Source: Aequorivita sp. CIP111184 (GTDB lineage Bacteria > Bacteroidota > Bacteroidia > Flavobacteriales > Flavobacteriaceae). From it: 64,000 nt of DNA. Every line of letters starts with the position of its first letter. Within the stretch, counting starts at the first letter, position 1. Shown here piece after piece: positions 1 to 8,523 of the stretch. Where the stretch lies: assembly GCF_900489465.1 (NCBI RefSeq), contig NZ_UEFQ01000016.1:186001-250000 (forward strand), given 5' to 3'. Position numbers and translations under genes: made by a program. Under the pieces are notes generated by a model. That model saw nothing but the letters and a program-made list of their open reading frames with translations, did not search any database and was not told the DNA's origin.

Positions 1-342
1 TCGGATGATAAATTGATTGAGGGAATTGCAGATAAGTTGCTGCCAACCAAAAATTTTGTAAAAAGTGAAACTCCTCAAGTTTACATTAATTTTTATGTGA
101 ATGAAAAAACGGTTTTGTCCAAAAATACTGTGACAGTTGTTTTTGTTCCTATTGGTAAAAAGGTACACAGCCAAGAATTTAATTTTGAAATAATAGACTC
201 ATCCAATAATAAAGTGTTGTGGAAGGCAGTTGCAAAAGAAGAGTTGAAACTAAACGCTTCACTTTCCGAAAAAGAAAAATATTATACAGAACTTCTTCAG
301 GAAATTTTAATAAAATATCCTCCTAAAAACAATGCATATTAG
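1..342 (+). CDS. DUF4136 domain protein, 5'-truncated by window edge
   Basis: The reading frame is open from base 1 and ends at a TAG at 340-342, so the N-terminus, including any lipoprotein signal, lies outside the window. The visible ~113 residues align by eye with the C-terminal two thirds of the next gene: both share a 'F-K-S-E-T-P' block, a 'Y-I/V-N-F-Y' strand, a 'W-x-A-x-A-x-E' segment and a 'K-Y-P-P-K' end. That places it in the DUF4136 family of small envelope lipoproteins, whose molecular role is not established. The two genes look like a tandem duplication separated by 78 bp. A TTG at 13 is not a credible start because homology to the neighbour begins before it. Confidence 0.7.
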   Translation, partial: SDDKLIEGIADKLLPTKNFVKSETPQVYINFYVNEKTVLSKNTVTVVFVPIGKKVHSQEFNFEIIDSSNNKVLWKAVAKEELKLNASLSEKEKYYTELLQEILIKYPPKNNAY

Positions 343-420
343 ATTCAATTTGCGCATCAAATATTAACTGTTAAAGAATAGCAAACCCCAAACTAAAGGC
401 AGTTTTTTTACGTATTTTTA

Positions 421-960
421 ATGAAAAGAGAATACATTATGAAATTTCCCATCCTAATATTGCTTTCCATACTTTTAGCATCTTGTGGAGCCTCTGTAGC
501 TGTAGATTATGACCAGCAAGTGGATTTTTCAAAATACAATAGCTATAATTATTTTCCGAATATAGATTCCGGTCTTAATGCTTTAGATGATAACCGAATT
601 ATAAAAATTACAGATAGTCTGCTTCAACAACGCGGTTTTATAAAAAGTGAAACACCGCTCATTTATGTCAACTTTTATGCTCGTGAAAGTATTTCAAATT
701 CCCGAAATACCATCGGTATAGGTATTGGAAGCGGGGGCGGCAATGTGGGTGTGGGTGTTAGTGGTGGTATTCCCATTGGGGGCAATGTGCTAAACCAAAA
801 GTTAACGATGGACTTTATAGATGTTGAAAAAGATGATCTTGTTTGGCAAGCTATAGCCGAGGGCGAAATGAAAGAGCGGGCAACACCGCAGCAGAAGGAA
901 GCCTATTATTTCTCAGTAATTCAGAAAATTCTTTCTAAATATCCACCTAAAACTAAGTAG
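421..960 (+). CDS. DUF4136 domain lipoprotein
   Basis: This is a 179-residue protein with a lipoprotein signal peptide: a basic N-terminus, a hydrophobic stretch and a lipobox L-A-S-C with the acylated Cys near residue 22. Translation could start at 421 or at the second ATG at 439, which gives a more typical signal length. The mature part matches DUF4136: an N-terminal 'V-D-Y-D-x-x-x-D-F-S-K-Y' motif, a glycine-rich loop around residues 100-125 and a C-terminal 'K-Y-P-P' end. Family members sit in the envelope of Bacteroidota and Proteobacteria; the function is unknown. It follows its truncated paralogue at 1-342. Confidence 0.85.
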   Translation: MKREYIMKFPILILLSILLASCGASVAVDYDQQVDFSKYNSYNYFPNIDSGLNALDDNRIIKITDSLLQQRGFIKSETPLIYVNFYARESISNSRNTIGIGIGSGGGNVGVGVSGGIPIGGNVLNQKLTMDFIDVEKDDLVWQAIAEGEMKERATPQQKEAYYFSVIQKILSKYPPKTK

Positions 961-992
961 TCAGTTTTTTTAATCTTTAATTTTCTAATCAT

Positions 993-1958
993 ATCAATTA
1001 CTTCAGAAAAATAAATCTTCTTCTTTATATACTTCCTTTGTTTGCAGTTGCCCAAACCAACTATAATCAGGCAGAAGAATATTTTAAACAGGAAAATTTC
1101 AGCAAGGCAAAACCTATTTTTGAAAATTACTTGAAGCAACATCCCGGCGATAAAAAAACTCGGGAATATTTGGGAGACATCGCCGCATATGCTAAAAACT
1201 GGGACACTGCCATTTCCTACTATGAAGCCTTGGCACAGGATGAAGAAAAAAATGCCAACTATCACTTTAAATATGGAGGTGCAATGGGGCTGAAAGCAAT
1301 GTCCATTAGTAGAATTCGCGCTGTTACATATATAGGTGACATTAAACACGAATTGGAACAGGCTGCAAAACTCGACCCAAAACACATAGAAGCGCGTTGG
1401 GCTTTGGTGGAATTTTACATACAATTGCCCGGTATTTTTGGCGGGAGTGAAAACAATGCAATTGATTATGCCAAGGAACTGGGTAAAATCTCTGAAGTAG
1501 ATGGGTATCTCGCCCAAGGTTATATCGCCGAATATACAGATAATCCAAAAGATGCAGAGCGTTACTACAAAAAGGCGATAGATGTGGGCGGTTCGCCACA
1601 TACTTACGAAAAGCTTTCAAATCTTTACGAAAAAAACAATCAACCTAAGGAAGCTATTGTTACTAATTCCGAAGCTTTAAAAAAGCACAAACGCAACCAG
1701 CTTAATTATCAAATTGGGAAGATTTCTGCCCAATACAACTTGGAGCCAGAATACGGCATTGATTGCCTAAGTCAGTATTTGGCCAATTATTCAATAAAAG
1801 ATGGCGTCCCAAAAGACTGGGCGTATTTTCGTTTGGCGCAGATCTATAAAAATCTGGGAAAGAAGAAAATTGCACTCACTTGGATAAACAAAGCGCTAAT
1901 TGGACGAACAGATTTTAAGGAAGCACAATTGGAAAAATCGCTAATTTTAGCTTTGTAA
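993..1958 (+). CDS. Secreted tetratricopeptide-repeat protein with no standard start codon
   Basis: The frame encodes about 306 residues of TPR-like helical pairs (Y-F-K-Q-E-N-F-S-K-A-K, then repeats to the C-terminus), suggesting a protein-interaction scaffold in the periplasm. The only conventional start in frame is TTG at 1038, but it lies at the end of a clear signal peptide. Reading upstream from it to the in-frame stop at 978-980 gives a hydrophobic run ending in 'L-P-L-F-A-V-A-Q', a textbook signal peptidase I site. A 21-residue signal peptide would begin exactly at an ATC codon at 993-995. Either a rare ATC start is used, an ATG has mutated, or there is a base error. I annotate from 993; the mature protein is not in doubt. 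Confidence 0.7.
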   Translation: MNYFRKINLLLYILPLFAVAQTNYNQAEEYFKQENFSKAKPIFENYLKQHPGDKKTREYLGDIAAYAKNWDTAISYYEALAQDEEKNANYHFKYGGAMGLKAMSISRIRAVTYIGDIKHELEQAAKLDPKHIEARWALVEFYIQLPGIFGGSENNAIDYAKELGKISEVDGYLAQGYIAEYTDNPKDAERYYKKAIDVGGSPHTYEKLSNLYEKNNQPKEAIVTNSEALKKHKRNQLNYQIGKISAQYNLEPEYGIDCLSQYLANYSIKDGVPKDWAYFRLAQIYKNLGKKKIALTWINKALIGRTDFKEAQLEKSLILAL

Positions 1959-2014
1959 TTCTCAATGTTGAATTCTAAATTCAGAATTAGAAAAAGTATC
2001 TTTACAAAACTAAA

Positions 2015-2062
2015 TGTCACCCTGAGCATGCCCGCACTGAGCGCAGTCGAAGTGTCGAAGGG
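2015..2062. repeat. Intergenic copy of CTGAGC...GTCGAAG repeat family
   Basis: A GC-richer block in an AT-rich gap contains 'CACCCTGAGC', then 'CTGAGCGCAGTCGAAG', then 'TGTCGAAGGG', so the two half-motifs are partly duplicated. The same core occurs at 20079-20100, inside trpF (44302-44325) and inside argS (60330-60353). It lies just upstream of the Mur ligase gene and does not look like a terminator. Confidence 0.75.
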
Positions 2063-2079
2063 TTAAAATTAAATCACAC

Positions 2080-3435
2080 ATGAGAATTCATTTTATAGCA
2101 ATTGGCGGCAGCGCAATGCACAATCTTGCATTGGCATTAAACGAAAAAGGAGATAACGTAACCGGAAGTGACGACGAGGTTTTTGAACCCTCAAGAACGA
2201 GGTTGAAAAACAAAGGATTGCTGCCTGAAGTTGAAGGGTGGTTTCCAGAAAAATTGACTTCTAATATTGATGCAGTCATCTTGGGAATGCATGCAAAAGC
2301 AGATAACCCGGAGCTTTTAAAAGCAAAGGATCTCGGTTTAAAAATCTATAGCTATCCTGAATTTCTTTACGAGCAATCCAAAAACAAAACTCGTGTGGTT
2401 ATTGGAGGCTCACACGGAAAAACCACAATTACATCTATGATACTTCACGTTATGAACTATAACGGGAAAGAAGTAGATTATATGGTGGGAGCACAGTTGG
2501 AGGGGTTTGACACCATGGTGAAAATTACCGACTACAATGACTTTATGGTCATTGAAGGGGATGAATACCTTTCCTCGCCAATTGATAGAAGACCAAAATT
2601 CCATCTTTACAAGCCGAATATAGCTTTGCTAAGTGGAATAGCGTGGGATCATATAAATGTTTTTCCAACCTATAAAAATTATGTGGAGCAGTTTGAAATA
2701 TTTCTGAATGAAATTACAAACGGCGGTGCAATTATCTATAATGAAGAAGATGCTGAGGTAAAACGAGTTGTTGGAGCCTCGACAAATCACATAAAAAAAT
2801 ATCCCTACCATACACCCGAATATACTGTGGAAGAAGGAACCACACTTTTGAACACTCCGGAAGGCCCCATGCCTGTTGAAATCTTCGGAAAACACAATTT
2901 AAACAATCTAGAAGGCGCACGTTGGATTTGCCAATTGATGGGCGTGGATGCCGACGATTTTTACGAAGCCATTGCCACCTTTAAAGGTGCCAGTAAACGT
3001 TTGGAGAAGATAGCTGAAACCAAAACTGCGATAGCATTTAAGGATTACGCACATTCGCCAAGTAAAGTAAAAGCAACTACTGAAGCGGTAAAAGCCCAAT
3101 ATCCAGACAGGAAACTGATTGCTTGTTTGGAACTACATACCTATAGCAGCCTAAGTCCCGAGTTTTTGAAGGAATACAAAGGAACAATGGATGCTGCAGA
3201 CAGTGCCGTAGTATTCTATTCTCCACATGCGGTGCTTATAAAACAGCTGGAAGAAATAAAAGGGGAACAGATTGACGAAGCCTTTGATCGTGAAGATTTG
3301 ATGGTTTTTACAAATCCAGCAGACTTTAAAACCTATCTTTTTTCACAGGATTACGACAATACATGTTTGCTTTTAATGAGTAGCGGGAATTATGGCGGTT
3401 TGGATTTTGAGGAGGTGAAGGGGTATTTAAAATAG
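2080..3435 (+). CDS. mpl: Mur ligase family protein, Mpl-like (UDP-MurNAc:tripeptide ligase)
   Basis: 451 residues with the complete Mur ligase layout: an N-terminal UDP-binding Rossmann-type domain starting 'H-F-I-A-I-G-G-S-A-M', an ATP-binding central domain with the P-loop 'G-G-S-H-G-K-T-T' at residues 109-116, and a C-terminal domain with 'D-Y-A-H-S-P-S-K-V'. The 'G-S-D' at 29-31 and the long 'E-G-D-E-Y' / 'S-P-I-D-R-R-P-K-F' region resemble Mpl, the enzyme that reattaches recycled L-Ala-gamma-D-Glu-mDAP tripeptide to UDP-MurNAc, more than MurC, which adds L-Ala. The enzyme would be cytoplasmic and act in peptidoglycan recycling. The alternative is a generic MurC-like ligase. It ends 4 bp before the next gene. 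Confidence 0.85.
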   Translation: MRIHFIAIGGSAMHNLALALNEKGDNVTGSDDEVFEPSRTRLKNKGLLPEVEGWFPEKLTSNIDAVILGMHAKADNPELLKAKDLGLKIYSYPEFLYEQSKNKTRVVIGGSHGKTTITSMILHVMNYNGKEVDYMVGAQLEGFDTMVKITDYNDFMVIEGDEYLSSPIDRRPKFHLYKPNIALLSGIAWDHINVFPTYKNYVEQFEIFLNEITNGGAIIYNEEDAEVKRVVGASTNHIKKYPYHTPEYTVEEGTTLLNTPEGPMPVEIFGKHNLNNLEGARWICQLMGVDADDFYEAIATFKGASKRLEKIAETKTAIAFKDYAHSPSKVKATTEAVKAQYPDRKLIACLELHTYSSLSPEFLKEYKGTMDAADSAVVFYSPHAVLIKQLEEIKGEQIDEAFDREDLMVFTNPADFKTYLFSQDYDNTCLLLMSSGNYGGLDFEEVKGYLK

Positions 3436-3439
3436 AAAA

Positions 3440-4828
3440 ATGCTCCAAAAAGGATTTTTGCGCAATAGAGCTAAACTAAACATTTCAAAAAAGAGTTTTT
3501 TGTTTAGTATTCTATTAGGAATTGGAGCATCTTTTTGCATTTATAGTTTGTTCTGTTTGTTAAGGCTTACATTCAGAAGTATGGAATTCGGGTTCAGTAA
3601 TGGACCCCTTATTTTGGATGAATCTACTAGATATTGGCAAAATTTCAATATTGCTTTGATATCACTTGTTGTGGGGAATGCTCTTTTCATAGCCACGCTA
3701 TTTAAAAGGCCATCAAAATCAGTAATGTCTAATTTTAAAAGGCGTGAAATTATCAACGATCAAATATTTTTGCCTTTTAATTTTTTCTACGTTTTTACAA
3801 AATTTGTTTTTCTTTTTGGTTTCTTCACCACACTTGTTTTTGATTTAAGCCCATTATTAGACTTTACTTCATTATTTGTAGTCCTATTCATTGTTTTATT
3901 TTTTGAAAGTTGGAAAACAATTTTACTGGTTTTTAAGAAAAAGGGTTTATTCATTTTAATGATGAATTTTACAACAATTTTGGTTTTGTCATTTTTGTTT
4001 GCGACAACTTCAGTTTTTAACTATAAAAAACACGATGCTATTTTACTTAAAAACAATCCAAAAGTTGAACTTCCAGAAAGTGACTTTAGACCAACAGAAA
4101 CAGAAGGGGTGTATTCTAATTTTTTAAAAATTGTAAAACGAAACAATAAAATAGTTTACAACTTAAATGGAAGTAATTACACTCTTAAAGAACTTCCAGT
4201 AGCAATAAGCGATTTAAGGAGAAATTACTATAGGAGGTATGATGTTATTCCTATTTTGGCTCCTTTTGATTTACCAATTTCAGAAGTGAAAAAAGTAGAG
4301 ATGCAGTTGTTTGCTATAAATAGTAATAAAATTATATATGTCGCCAAAAAAGAGAATCCTGAGTTTACAAGCCGTGTAGATTTAAATGGGATTGATCGAT
4401 TTATTTATTTTGATGAAAGTAAAGTTGAAAAGTTCAGCAATTTGTCTGTTGTCCCGCTTCCTAGGCTGCCACCGCCTTTTCCAGAAAAGGAATATTTAAA
4501 AAATCAAACTAAAATTGAAGTCAAAATAGGAGACAACTATTTAATAGATGGAAAGCCTATTCAGAAACAAGATTTGCTTCCAACTTTTAAAAGGCTTATT
4601 GATAGTATTACATATTTTCATTTTCAATATGCAGATAATGTTACTTATCAAAATTATATTACGGTATTTTCAAAATATAAACAGGCCATTTTTGAGTTGA
4701 GAGATAAGGATGCGCTTGTTAAGTATAACGAAAGGTATTCCAACGATGAGAAATATCTTCTCGATCAACAAAGGTTAAAACAGAAATTTCCATCGAAATA
4801 TATTGAAAATTATGACTTCGACTTATAA
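3440..4828 (+). CDS. Membrane protein of unknown function with ExbD-like soluble segments
   Basis: 462 residues. Hydrophobic segments at roughly 22-44, 76-93, 118-160 (two) and 174-196 suggest four or five membrane passes, followed by a soluble region of about 260 residues. The last ~100 residues ('E-V-K-I-G-D-N-Y-L-I-D-G-K-P-I', then a strand ending 'Y-A-D-N-V-T-Y') resemble by eye the periplasmic domain of ExbD biopolymer transporters. A weaker similar unit may precede it around 220-300. This is inference from pattern, not an assignment. It is probably co-transcribed with the Mur ligase (4-bp gap). Its 3' end overlaps the convergent PaiB-like gene by 19 bp. Confidence 0.6.
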   Translation: MLQKGFLRNRAKLNISKKSFLFSILLGIGASFCIYSLFCLLRLTFRSMEFGFSNGPLILDESTRYWQNFNIALISLVVGNALFIATLFKRPSKSVMSNFKRREIINDQIFLPFNFFYVFTKFVFLFGFFTTLVFDLSPLLDFTSLFVVLFIVLFFESWKTILLVFKKKGLFILMMNFTTILVLSFLFATTSVFNYKKHDAILLKNNPKVELPESDFRPTETEGVYSNFLKIVKRNNKIVYNLNGSNYTLKELPVAISDLRRNYYRRYDVIPILAPFDLPISEVKKVEMQLFAINSNKIIYVAKKENPEFTSRVDLNGIDRFIYFDESKVEKFSNLSVVPLPRLPPPFPEKEYLKNQTKIEVKIGDNYLIDGKPIQKQDLLPTFKRLIDSITYFHFQYADNVTYQNYITVFSKYKQAIFELRDKDALVKYNERYSNDEKYLLDQQRLKQKFPSKYIENYDFDL

Positions 4829-5415
4829 ATAGAATCAATAAATCCCGAGACATCCTTTCTGGATTTTTTTATTAATTCCTGTTTTGCATTCTCAAAATCC
4901 TGCGCATTTTTATCCTGCGAAAGTTTAAACTTTCCTTCCCAATTAGTGATTTCAACCTCAAACGCTTGAATGTAATTAATGAGCCGATCCATTCGTGGAT
5001 CGTCATTTTTTAAAATAAATTTTTGTGCTTCGTCTTCCAAAAAAGCTGTCATATCAATCATTGTATTCTTAATAGACTCTGGTTTATTTATAAGCTTAAT
5101 TCTTCCGGTGATGTGAACTATAACATAATTCCAAGTAGGCAATTGTGGCGTATTATAAACACTAGGTGAAATATAGGTATCCGGACCTTTGAAGACAATT
5201 GTGACTTCGGCATTCTCAGTTAAGGTTTCCAGCTGCGGATTGTTTCGGTCTATATGTGCAACCAGTTTTTTGGAGGTCTCGTTGTAAATAAAAGGGATGT
5301 GGGTGACAAATGGTTTTCCATCTTTTGCCGAAACTAACATTCCCAAAGGGAAGTGTTTGATTACAGCAATCATTTTGCCAATTTCATCTGATTGATGATG
5401 TGGGGGTGGGTACAT
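4810..5415 (-). CDS. FMN-binding PaiB-family protein
   Basis: 201 residues matching the PaiB family ('FMN-binding negative transcriptional regulator'): it opens 'M-Y-P-P-P-H-H' and has the split-barrel flavin-binding core 'P-L-G-M-L-V-S', 'P-F-V-T-H-I-P-F' and 'A-H-I-D-R-N-N-P-Q'. It also has the family signature 'Y-I-S-P-S-V-Y' followed by 'V-P-T-W-N-Y'-like 'L-P-T-W-N-Y-V-I-V-H' near 110-120. The Bacillus member was described as repressing sporulation and protease genes. In flavobacteria the role is unknown and could be redox or detoxification. It is a single gene, convergent with the preceding membrane protein gene. Confidence 0.85.
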   Translation of the reverse strand: MYPPPHHQSDEIGKMIAVIKHFPLGMLVSAKDGKPFVTHIPFIYNETSKKLVAHIDRNNPQLETLTENAEVTIVFKGPDTYISPSVYNTPQLPTWNYVIVHITGRIKLINKPESIKNTMIDMTAFLEDEAQKFILKNDDPRMDRLINYIQAFEVEITNWEGKFKLSQDKNAQDFENAKQELIKKSRKDVSGFIDSIYKSKS

Positions 5416-5475
5416 AAATGTATTGTTGAAAACACTAAGATACTAAACTGCGTCCCAAATTTTGAAATGTGTTAT

Positions 5476-5847
5476 TTATTCTTTTGAAGCACTTGCAAAA
5501 TACTTTTGCTCTTCTTCAGAAAAAAGCCGGGAAAGAATTAAAAAACGAAGTCCCAAAGGTATTTCAAGTGAAAAACTTGCGCCTCTGCCTTTGGTAATAT
5601 CTACGGTTAAGTGGGTGTGTTTCCAATATTCATATTGGTCTTTGTTCATATAGAAATTAACGCCTTCCACTTCGCCCAAAAGGATATCGCTTTCGTCTAA
5701 ATACAAATCTCCTTTTTCCAATAGCATAGGGGCAGAGCCATCACAACAACCGCCGCTTTGGTGAAATATAAGTTCTCCGTATTTTTCCTTCAATTCATTT
5801 ACTACCGCTGCTGCTCTTTCTGTTATTTCCACTTTTTTATTTGACAT
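5476..5847 (-). CDS. DUF779 domain protein
   Basis: 123 residues with the hallmarks of DUF779: 'H-Q-S-G-G-C-C-D-G-S-A-P-M', 'D-L-Y-L' and 'W-K-H-T-H-L-T-V-D-I-T-K-G-R-G-A-S-F-S-L-E'. The adjacent cysteines and nearby histidines could bind a metal or a thiol adduct, but no activity is established. Members are very often encoded beside ExaC/AldB-type aldehyde dehydrogenases, as here, so an accessory role in aldehyde oxidation is a fair inference. It lies 82 bp downstream of the dehydrogenase, with a terminator-like hairpin between them, so its expression probably depends on readthrough or its own promoter. Confidence 0.85.
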   Translation of the reverse strand: MSNKKVEITERAAAVVNELKEKYGELIFHQSGGCCDGSAPMLLEKGDLYLDESDILLGEVEGVNFYMNKDQYEYWKHTHLTVDITKGRGASFSLEIPLGLRFLILSRLFSEEEQKYFASASKE

Positions 5848-5873
5848 TTTTTTGAATTTAATGAATTCAATTT

Positions 5874-5911
5874 AAAAAAAAGGGTGCCTCAACTTATGTT
5901 AAAGGCACCCT
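5874..5911 (-). terminator. Rho-independent terminator after aldehyde dehydrogenase
   Basis: There is a perfect 9-bp inverted repeat, AGGGTGCCT (5881-5889) and AGGCACCCT (5903-5911), with a 13-nt loop. On the minus strand the stem is followed at once by a run of eight U (5881 back to 5874). It sits between the aldehyde dehydrogenase and the DUF779 gene and would reduce transcription of the latter. Confidence 0.8.
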
Positions 5912-5929
5912 ACTTAATTAAATAAACAA

Positions 5930-7453
5930 TTAAAAGAAGCCTAATTTCTTTTTGTCGTAAGAAATCAACATATTTTTAGTTTGTCTGTAATGGTCGAGCA
6001 TCATTTTATGGTTTTCACGCCCAATTCCAGATTTTTTATAGCCTCCAAAAGGAGCGTGTGCTGGATATGAATGATAGTTGTTTACCCAAACACGTCCTGC
6101 TTTCACTTTTCTGGCAACTTGATAAGCTTGGTGCATATCGCGTGTCCAAACGCCTGCACCAAGACCGTAAAGAGTGTCGTTTGCTATTTCAATAGCTTCT
6201 TCCTCATCTTTGAATGTTGTAACACAAACTACGGGTCCAAAAATTTCTTCTTGAAAAACCCTCATTTTGTTATTGCCTTTAAAAATTGTAGGCTGAATAT
6301 AGAAACCGCCTTCCAAGCCTTCATTGTAGGCTGCTTCTCCACCTGTAAGCACTTCACATCCTTCTTCTTTTCCTATTTTTAGGTAGTTTAGGATTTTCTC
6401 ATATTGATCATTGGAAGCCTGAGCGCCCATCATAGTCTCTGGATCTAATGGGTTTCCTATTTTTATTGCTTTGGTACGTTCAACAACACGAGCCATAAAA
6501 TCATCATAAATACTTTCCTCTACCAATATACGCGAGGGGCAGGTACAAACCTCACCTTGGTTGAATGCGAAGAGCACAGCGCCCTCAATGGCTTTGTCGA
6601 AGAACTCATCATCTGCATCCATAATGCTTTTAAAGAAAATATTTGGGGATTTTCCGCCAAGCTCCAAGGTCACAGGGATAATGTTTTTTGAAGCATACTG
6701 CATAATAAGTTGCCCAGTGGTAGTTTCACCGGTAAAGGCAATCTTATTGATTCTAGAGCTGGAAGCCAAAGGTTTTCCTGCTTCCAAGCCGAATCCATTC
6801 ACAATATTCAAAACACCTGCGGGAACAATATCCTGTATTAATTCTGCAAGAATCATAATGCTTACGGGAGTTTGCTCAGCTGGCTTTAAAATTACACAGT
6901 TTCCGGCAGCGAGGGCTGGGGCGAGCTTCCAAGTGGCCATTAAAATCGGAAAGTTCCAAGGAATTATTTGTCCAACAACTCCCAGAGGTTCCCAAATATT
7001 AAGTGACAATGTGTTGCCGTCAAGCTCGCTGGCGCCGCCTTCTTCGGCTCTGATTGCACCTGCAAAATATCTAAAATGGTCTACCGCCAAAGGAAGATCC
7101 GCAGCTGTAGTTTCACGAATAGGTTTTCCATTATCCCAAGTCTCGGCTCTTGCAAGCACCTCTATATTTTTTTCTATTACATCAGCAATTTTAAGAAGCA
7201 TATTACTTCTTTCGGTTGCAGAAGTATTGTTCCAGCTTGGAGCCGCTTCCCATGCAGCATCCAGCGCTAAATCTATATCTTCTTGAGTGGAACGCGCTAC
7301 TTTTGTAAAAGTTTTGCCATCAACAGGGGAGATGCTTTCAAAATATTCACCTTTTTTAGGTGCCACCCATTTTCCGCCTATAAAATTGTCGTAAGTATCT
7401 TTAAACTTTGGCTTTTCAAAAGTCTTTCCGGTATCTGTCTGAATATCGCTCAT
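5930..7453 (-). CDS. NAD-dependent aldehyde dehydrogenase, ExaC/AldB (acetaldehyde) type
   Basis: 507 residues, the normal length for this subfamily. Visible landmarks are the oxyanion Asn motif 'P-W-N-F-P' (165-169), the NAD-binding 'F-T-G-E-T-T-T-G' (240-247), the general base Glu264 in 'L-E-L-G-G-K-S-P-N' and the nucleophile Cys303 in '[12 protein letters not shown]'. The 'G-E-V-C-T-C' form is typical of the acetaldehyde dehydrogenases ExaC/AcoD/AldB, which oxidise short aliphatic aldehydes to acids in the cytoplasm. The context fits: DUF779 lies downstream and an AraC-type regulator is divergent upstream. Exact substrate preference cannot be read from sequence. Confidence 0.95.
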   Translation of the reverse strand: MSDIQTDTGKTFEKPKFKDTYDNFIGGKWVAPKKGEYFESISPVDGKTFTKVARSTQEDIDLALDAAWEAAPSWNNTSATERSNMLLKIADVIEKNIEVLARAETWDNGKPIRETTAADLPLAVDHFRYFAGAIRAEEGGASELDGNTLSLNIWEPLGVVGQIIPWNFPILMATWKLAPALAAGNCVILKPAEQTPVSIMILAELIQDIVPAGVLNIVNGFGLEAGKPLASSSRINKIAFTGETTTGQLIMQYASKNIIPVTLELGGKSPNIFFKSIMDADDEFFDKAIEGAVLFAFNQGEVCTCPSRILVEESIYDDFMARVVERTKAIKIGNPLDPETMMGAQASNDQYEKILNYLKIGKEEGCEVLTGGEAAYNEGLEGGFYIQPTIFKGNNKMRVFQEEIFGPVVCVTTFKDEEEAIEIANDTLYGLGAGVWTRDMHQAYQVARKVKAGRVWVNNYHSYPAHAPFGGYKKSGIGRENHKMMLDHYRQTKNMLISYDKKKLGFF

Positions 7454-7497
7454 AATAATAATTTTAGAATGTTAAACTGTGAATTATATAATTTCTT

Positions 7498-7526
7498 TAA
7501 AGATATTTTGATAATATCTCAATCAA
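7498..7526 (-). promoter_or_regulatory. Bacteroidota-type promoter for aldehyde dehydrogenase
   Basis: On the minus strand there is a TTG (7526-7524), an 18-nt spacer, then TATCTTTA (7505-7498), close to the Bacteroidota consensus TTTG / ~19 nt / TAnnTTTG. It is 45 bp upstream of the dehydrogenase start and lies in the shared divergent region with the AraC-type regulator, whose binding site is probably nearby. Confidence 0.5.
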
Positions 7527-7601
7527 TTGAACAATTCTATAAAAGAGTAACACATTTCTGTATTTATGTACAGAATAGGTGTTTTTTTCGTAATATTGAG
7601 T

Positions 7602-8522
7602 ATGGAGCACTCATTGCGAAAACATAGGGAAAGCCGAAAAATTTATACGTTGGTGGAAAACCGGACGACCTATAATGCGGAGTATGCTGAGCTAAATATT
7701 TTTGAAACCCACCGACCCGCTGAAAAAGTCTCCCTTACTTTTGATTTTCCCGTAATTGCCAGTATGCTTACTGGAAAGAAAATCATGCATTTAAAAAACC
7801 TGCCCGATTTTGAATTTCTTCCAGGGGAATCGGTAGTAATGCCAGCCAATGAAGAAATGATAATTGATTTCCCGATTGCGCGCAATGACAGTCCCACGCA
7901 ATGTTTGGCCTTAGGCATTGATCCCGAAAAGATCAGTGAAGTTGCTTCTAAATTCAATCAATTGGTTTCCATTGAAGAAGAAAATAACAATTGGAATTTG
8001 GATAAAGGAGCCGCTTCCCATTTGACCAACCAAATAGAAGTAAATTATCTTATTGAGCGGCTGGTGAAAACTTTTACCCATAATTCAACTTCAAAAGATG
8101 TTCTGCTGGATCTCATGATTCAGGAGTTGATTGTTCGTTTATTGCAAACAAAAGCAAAGCAAAGTATACTCAATGACACCTTAAATATTTTTAGTGATAC
8201 GCGTATTGGAACGGTGGTTAAGTATATAAAAGAAAATTTAACGGACCGTAGCATCAGTGTGGATCAGCTGGCAGAAAAAGCTTATATGAGCTCGTCCAGT
8301 TTTCACAAAAAGTTTAAAAACACTTTAGGAATTTCGCCAATTGATTTTATGAATTCTGAAAAAATAAAATTCGCCAAGAAATTGATGAAGGAAAACAAAA
8401 ACATACTTATCTCTGAAATTGCCTTTAAGTCTGGGTTTAACAATGTGAGCTATTTCAACCGCCAGTTTAAAAAGCTGGAACTGATGACTCCCCAACAATT
8501 TATTTTTTCAGTAAGAAAATAA
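7602..8522 (+). CDS. AraC-family transcriptional regulator
   Basis: About 306 residues when started at the ATG at 7602; an upstream in-frame ATG at 7566 would add 12 hydrophobic residues that do not fit the family. The N-terminal ~170 residues resemble the AraC-N ligand-sensing domain (start 'K-I-Y-T-L-V-E-N-R-T-T-Y'). The C-terminal ~100 residues carry two helix-turn-helix motifs, including 'S-V-D-Q-L-A-E-K-A-Y-M-S-S-S-S-F-H-K-K-F-K' and 'I-S-E-I-A-F-K-S-G-F-N-N-V-S-Y-F-N-R-Q-F-K-K'. It is divergent from the aldehyde dehydrogenase across ~150 bp, and activation of that gene by an aldehyde or alcohol is the natural inference. No operator was identified with confidence. Confidence 0.9.
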   Translation: MEHSLRKHRESRKIYTLVENRTTYNAEYAELNIFETHRPAEKVSLTFDFPVIASMLTGKKIMHLKNLPDFEFLPGESVVMPANEEMIIDFPIARNDSPTQCLALGIDPEKISEVASKFNQLVSIEEENNNWNLDKGAASHLTNQIEVNYLIERLVKTFTHNSTSKDVLLDLMIQELIVRLLQTKAKQSILNDTLNIFSDTRIGTVVKYIKENLTDRSISVDQLAEKAYMSSSSFHKKFKNTLGISPIDFMNSEKIKFAKKLMKENKNILISEIAFKSGFNNVSYFNRQFKKLELMTPQQFIFSVRK

Positions 8523-8523
8523 T

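Noticed and set aside
921-1601. 226-codon minus-strand frame opposite the TPR gene
   Set aside because: It is antisense to a convincing TPR protein, its translation is Cys/Phe-rich without any motif, and its start and end have no spacing logic.
6561-7286. 241-codon plus-strand frame opposite the aldehyde dehydrogenase
   Set aside because: The dehydrogenase is full length with all catalytic residues; the antisense frame is low-complexity Ser/Ala-rich and arises from its codon usage.
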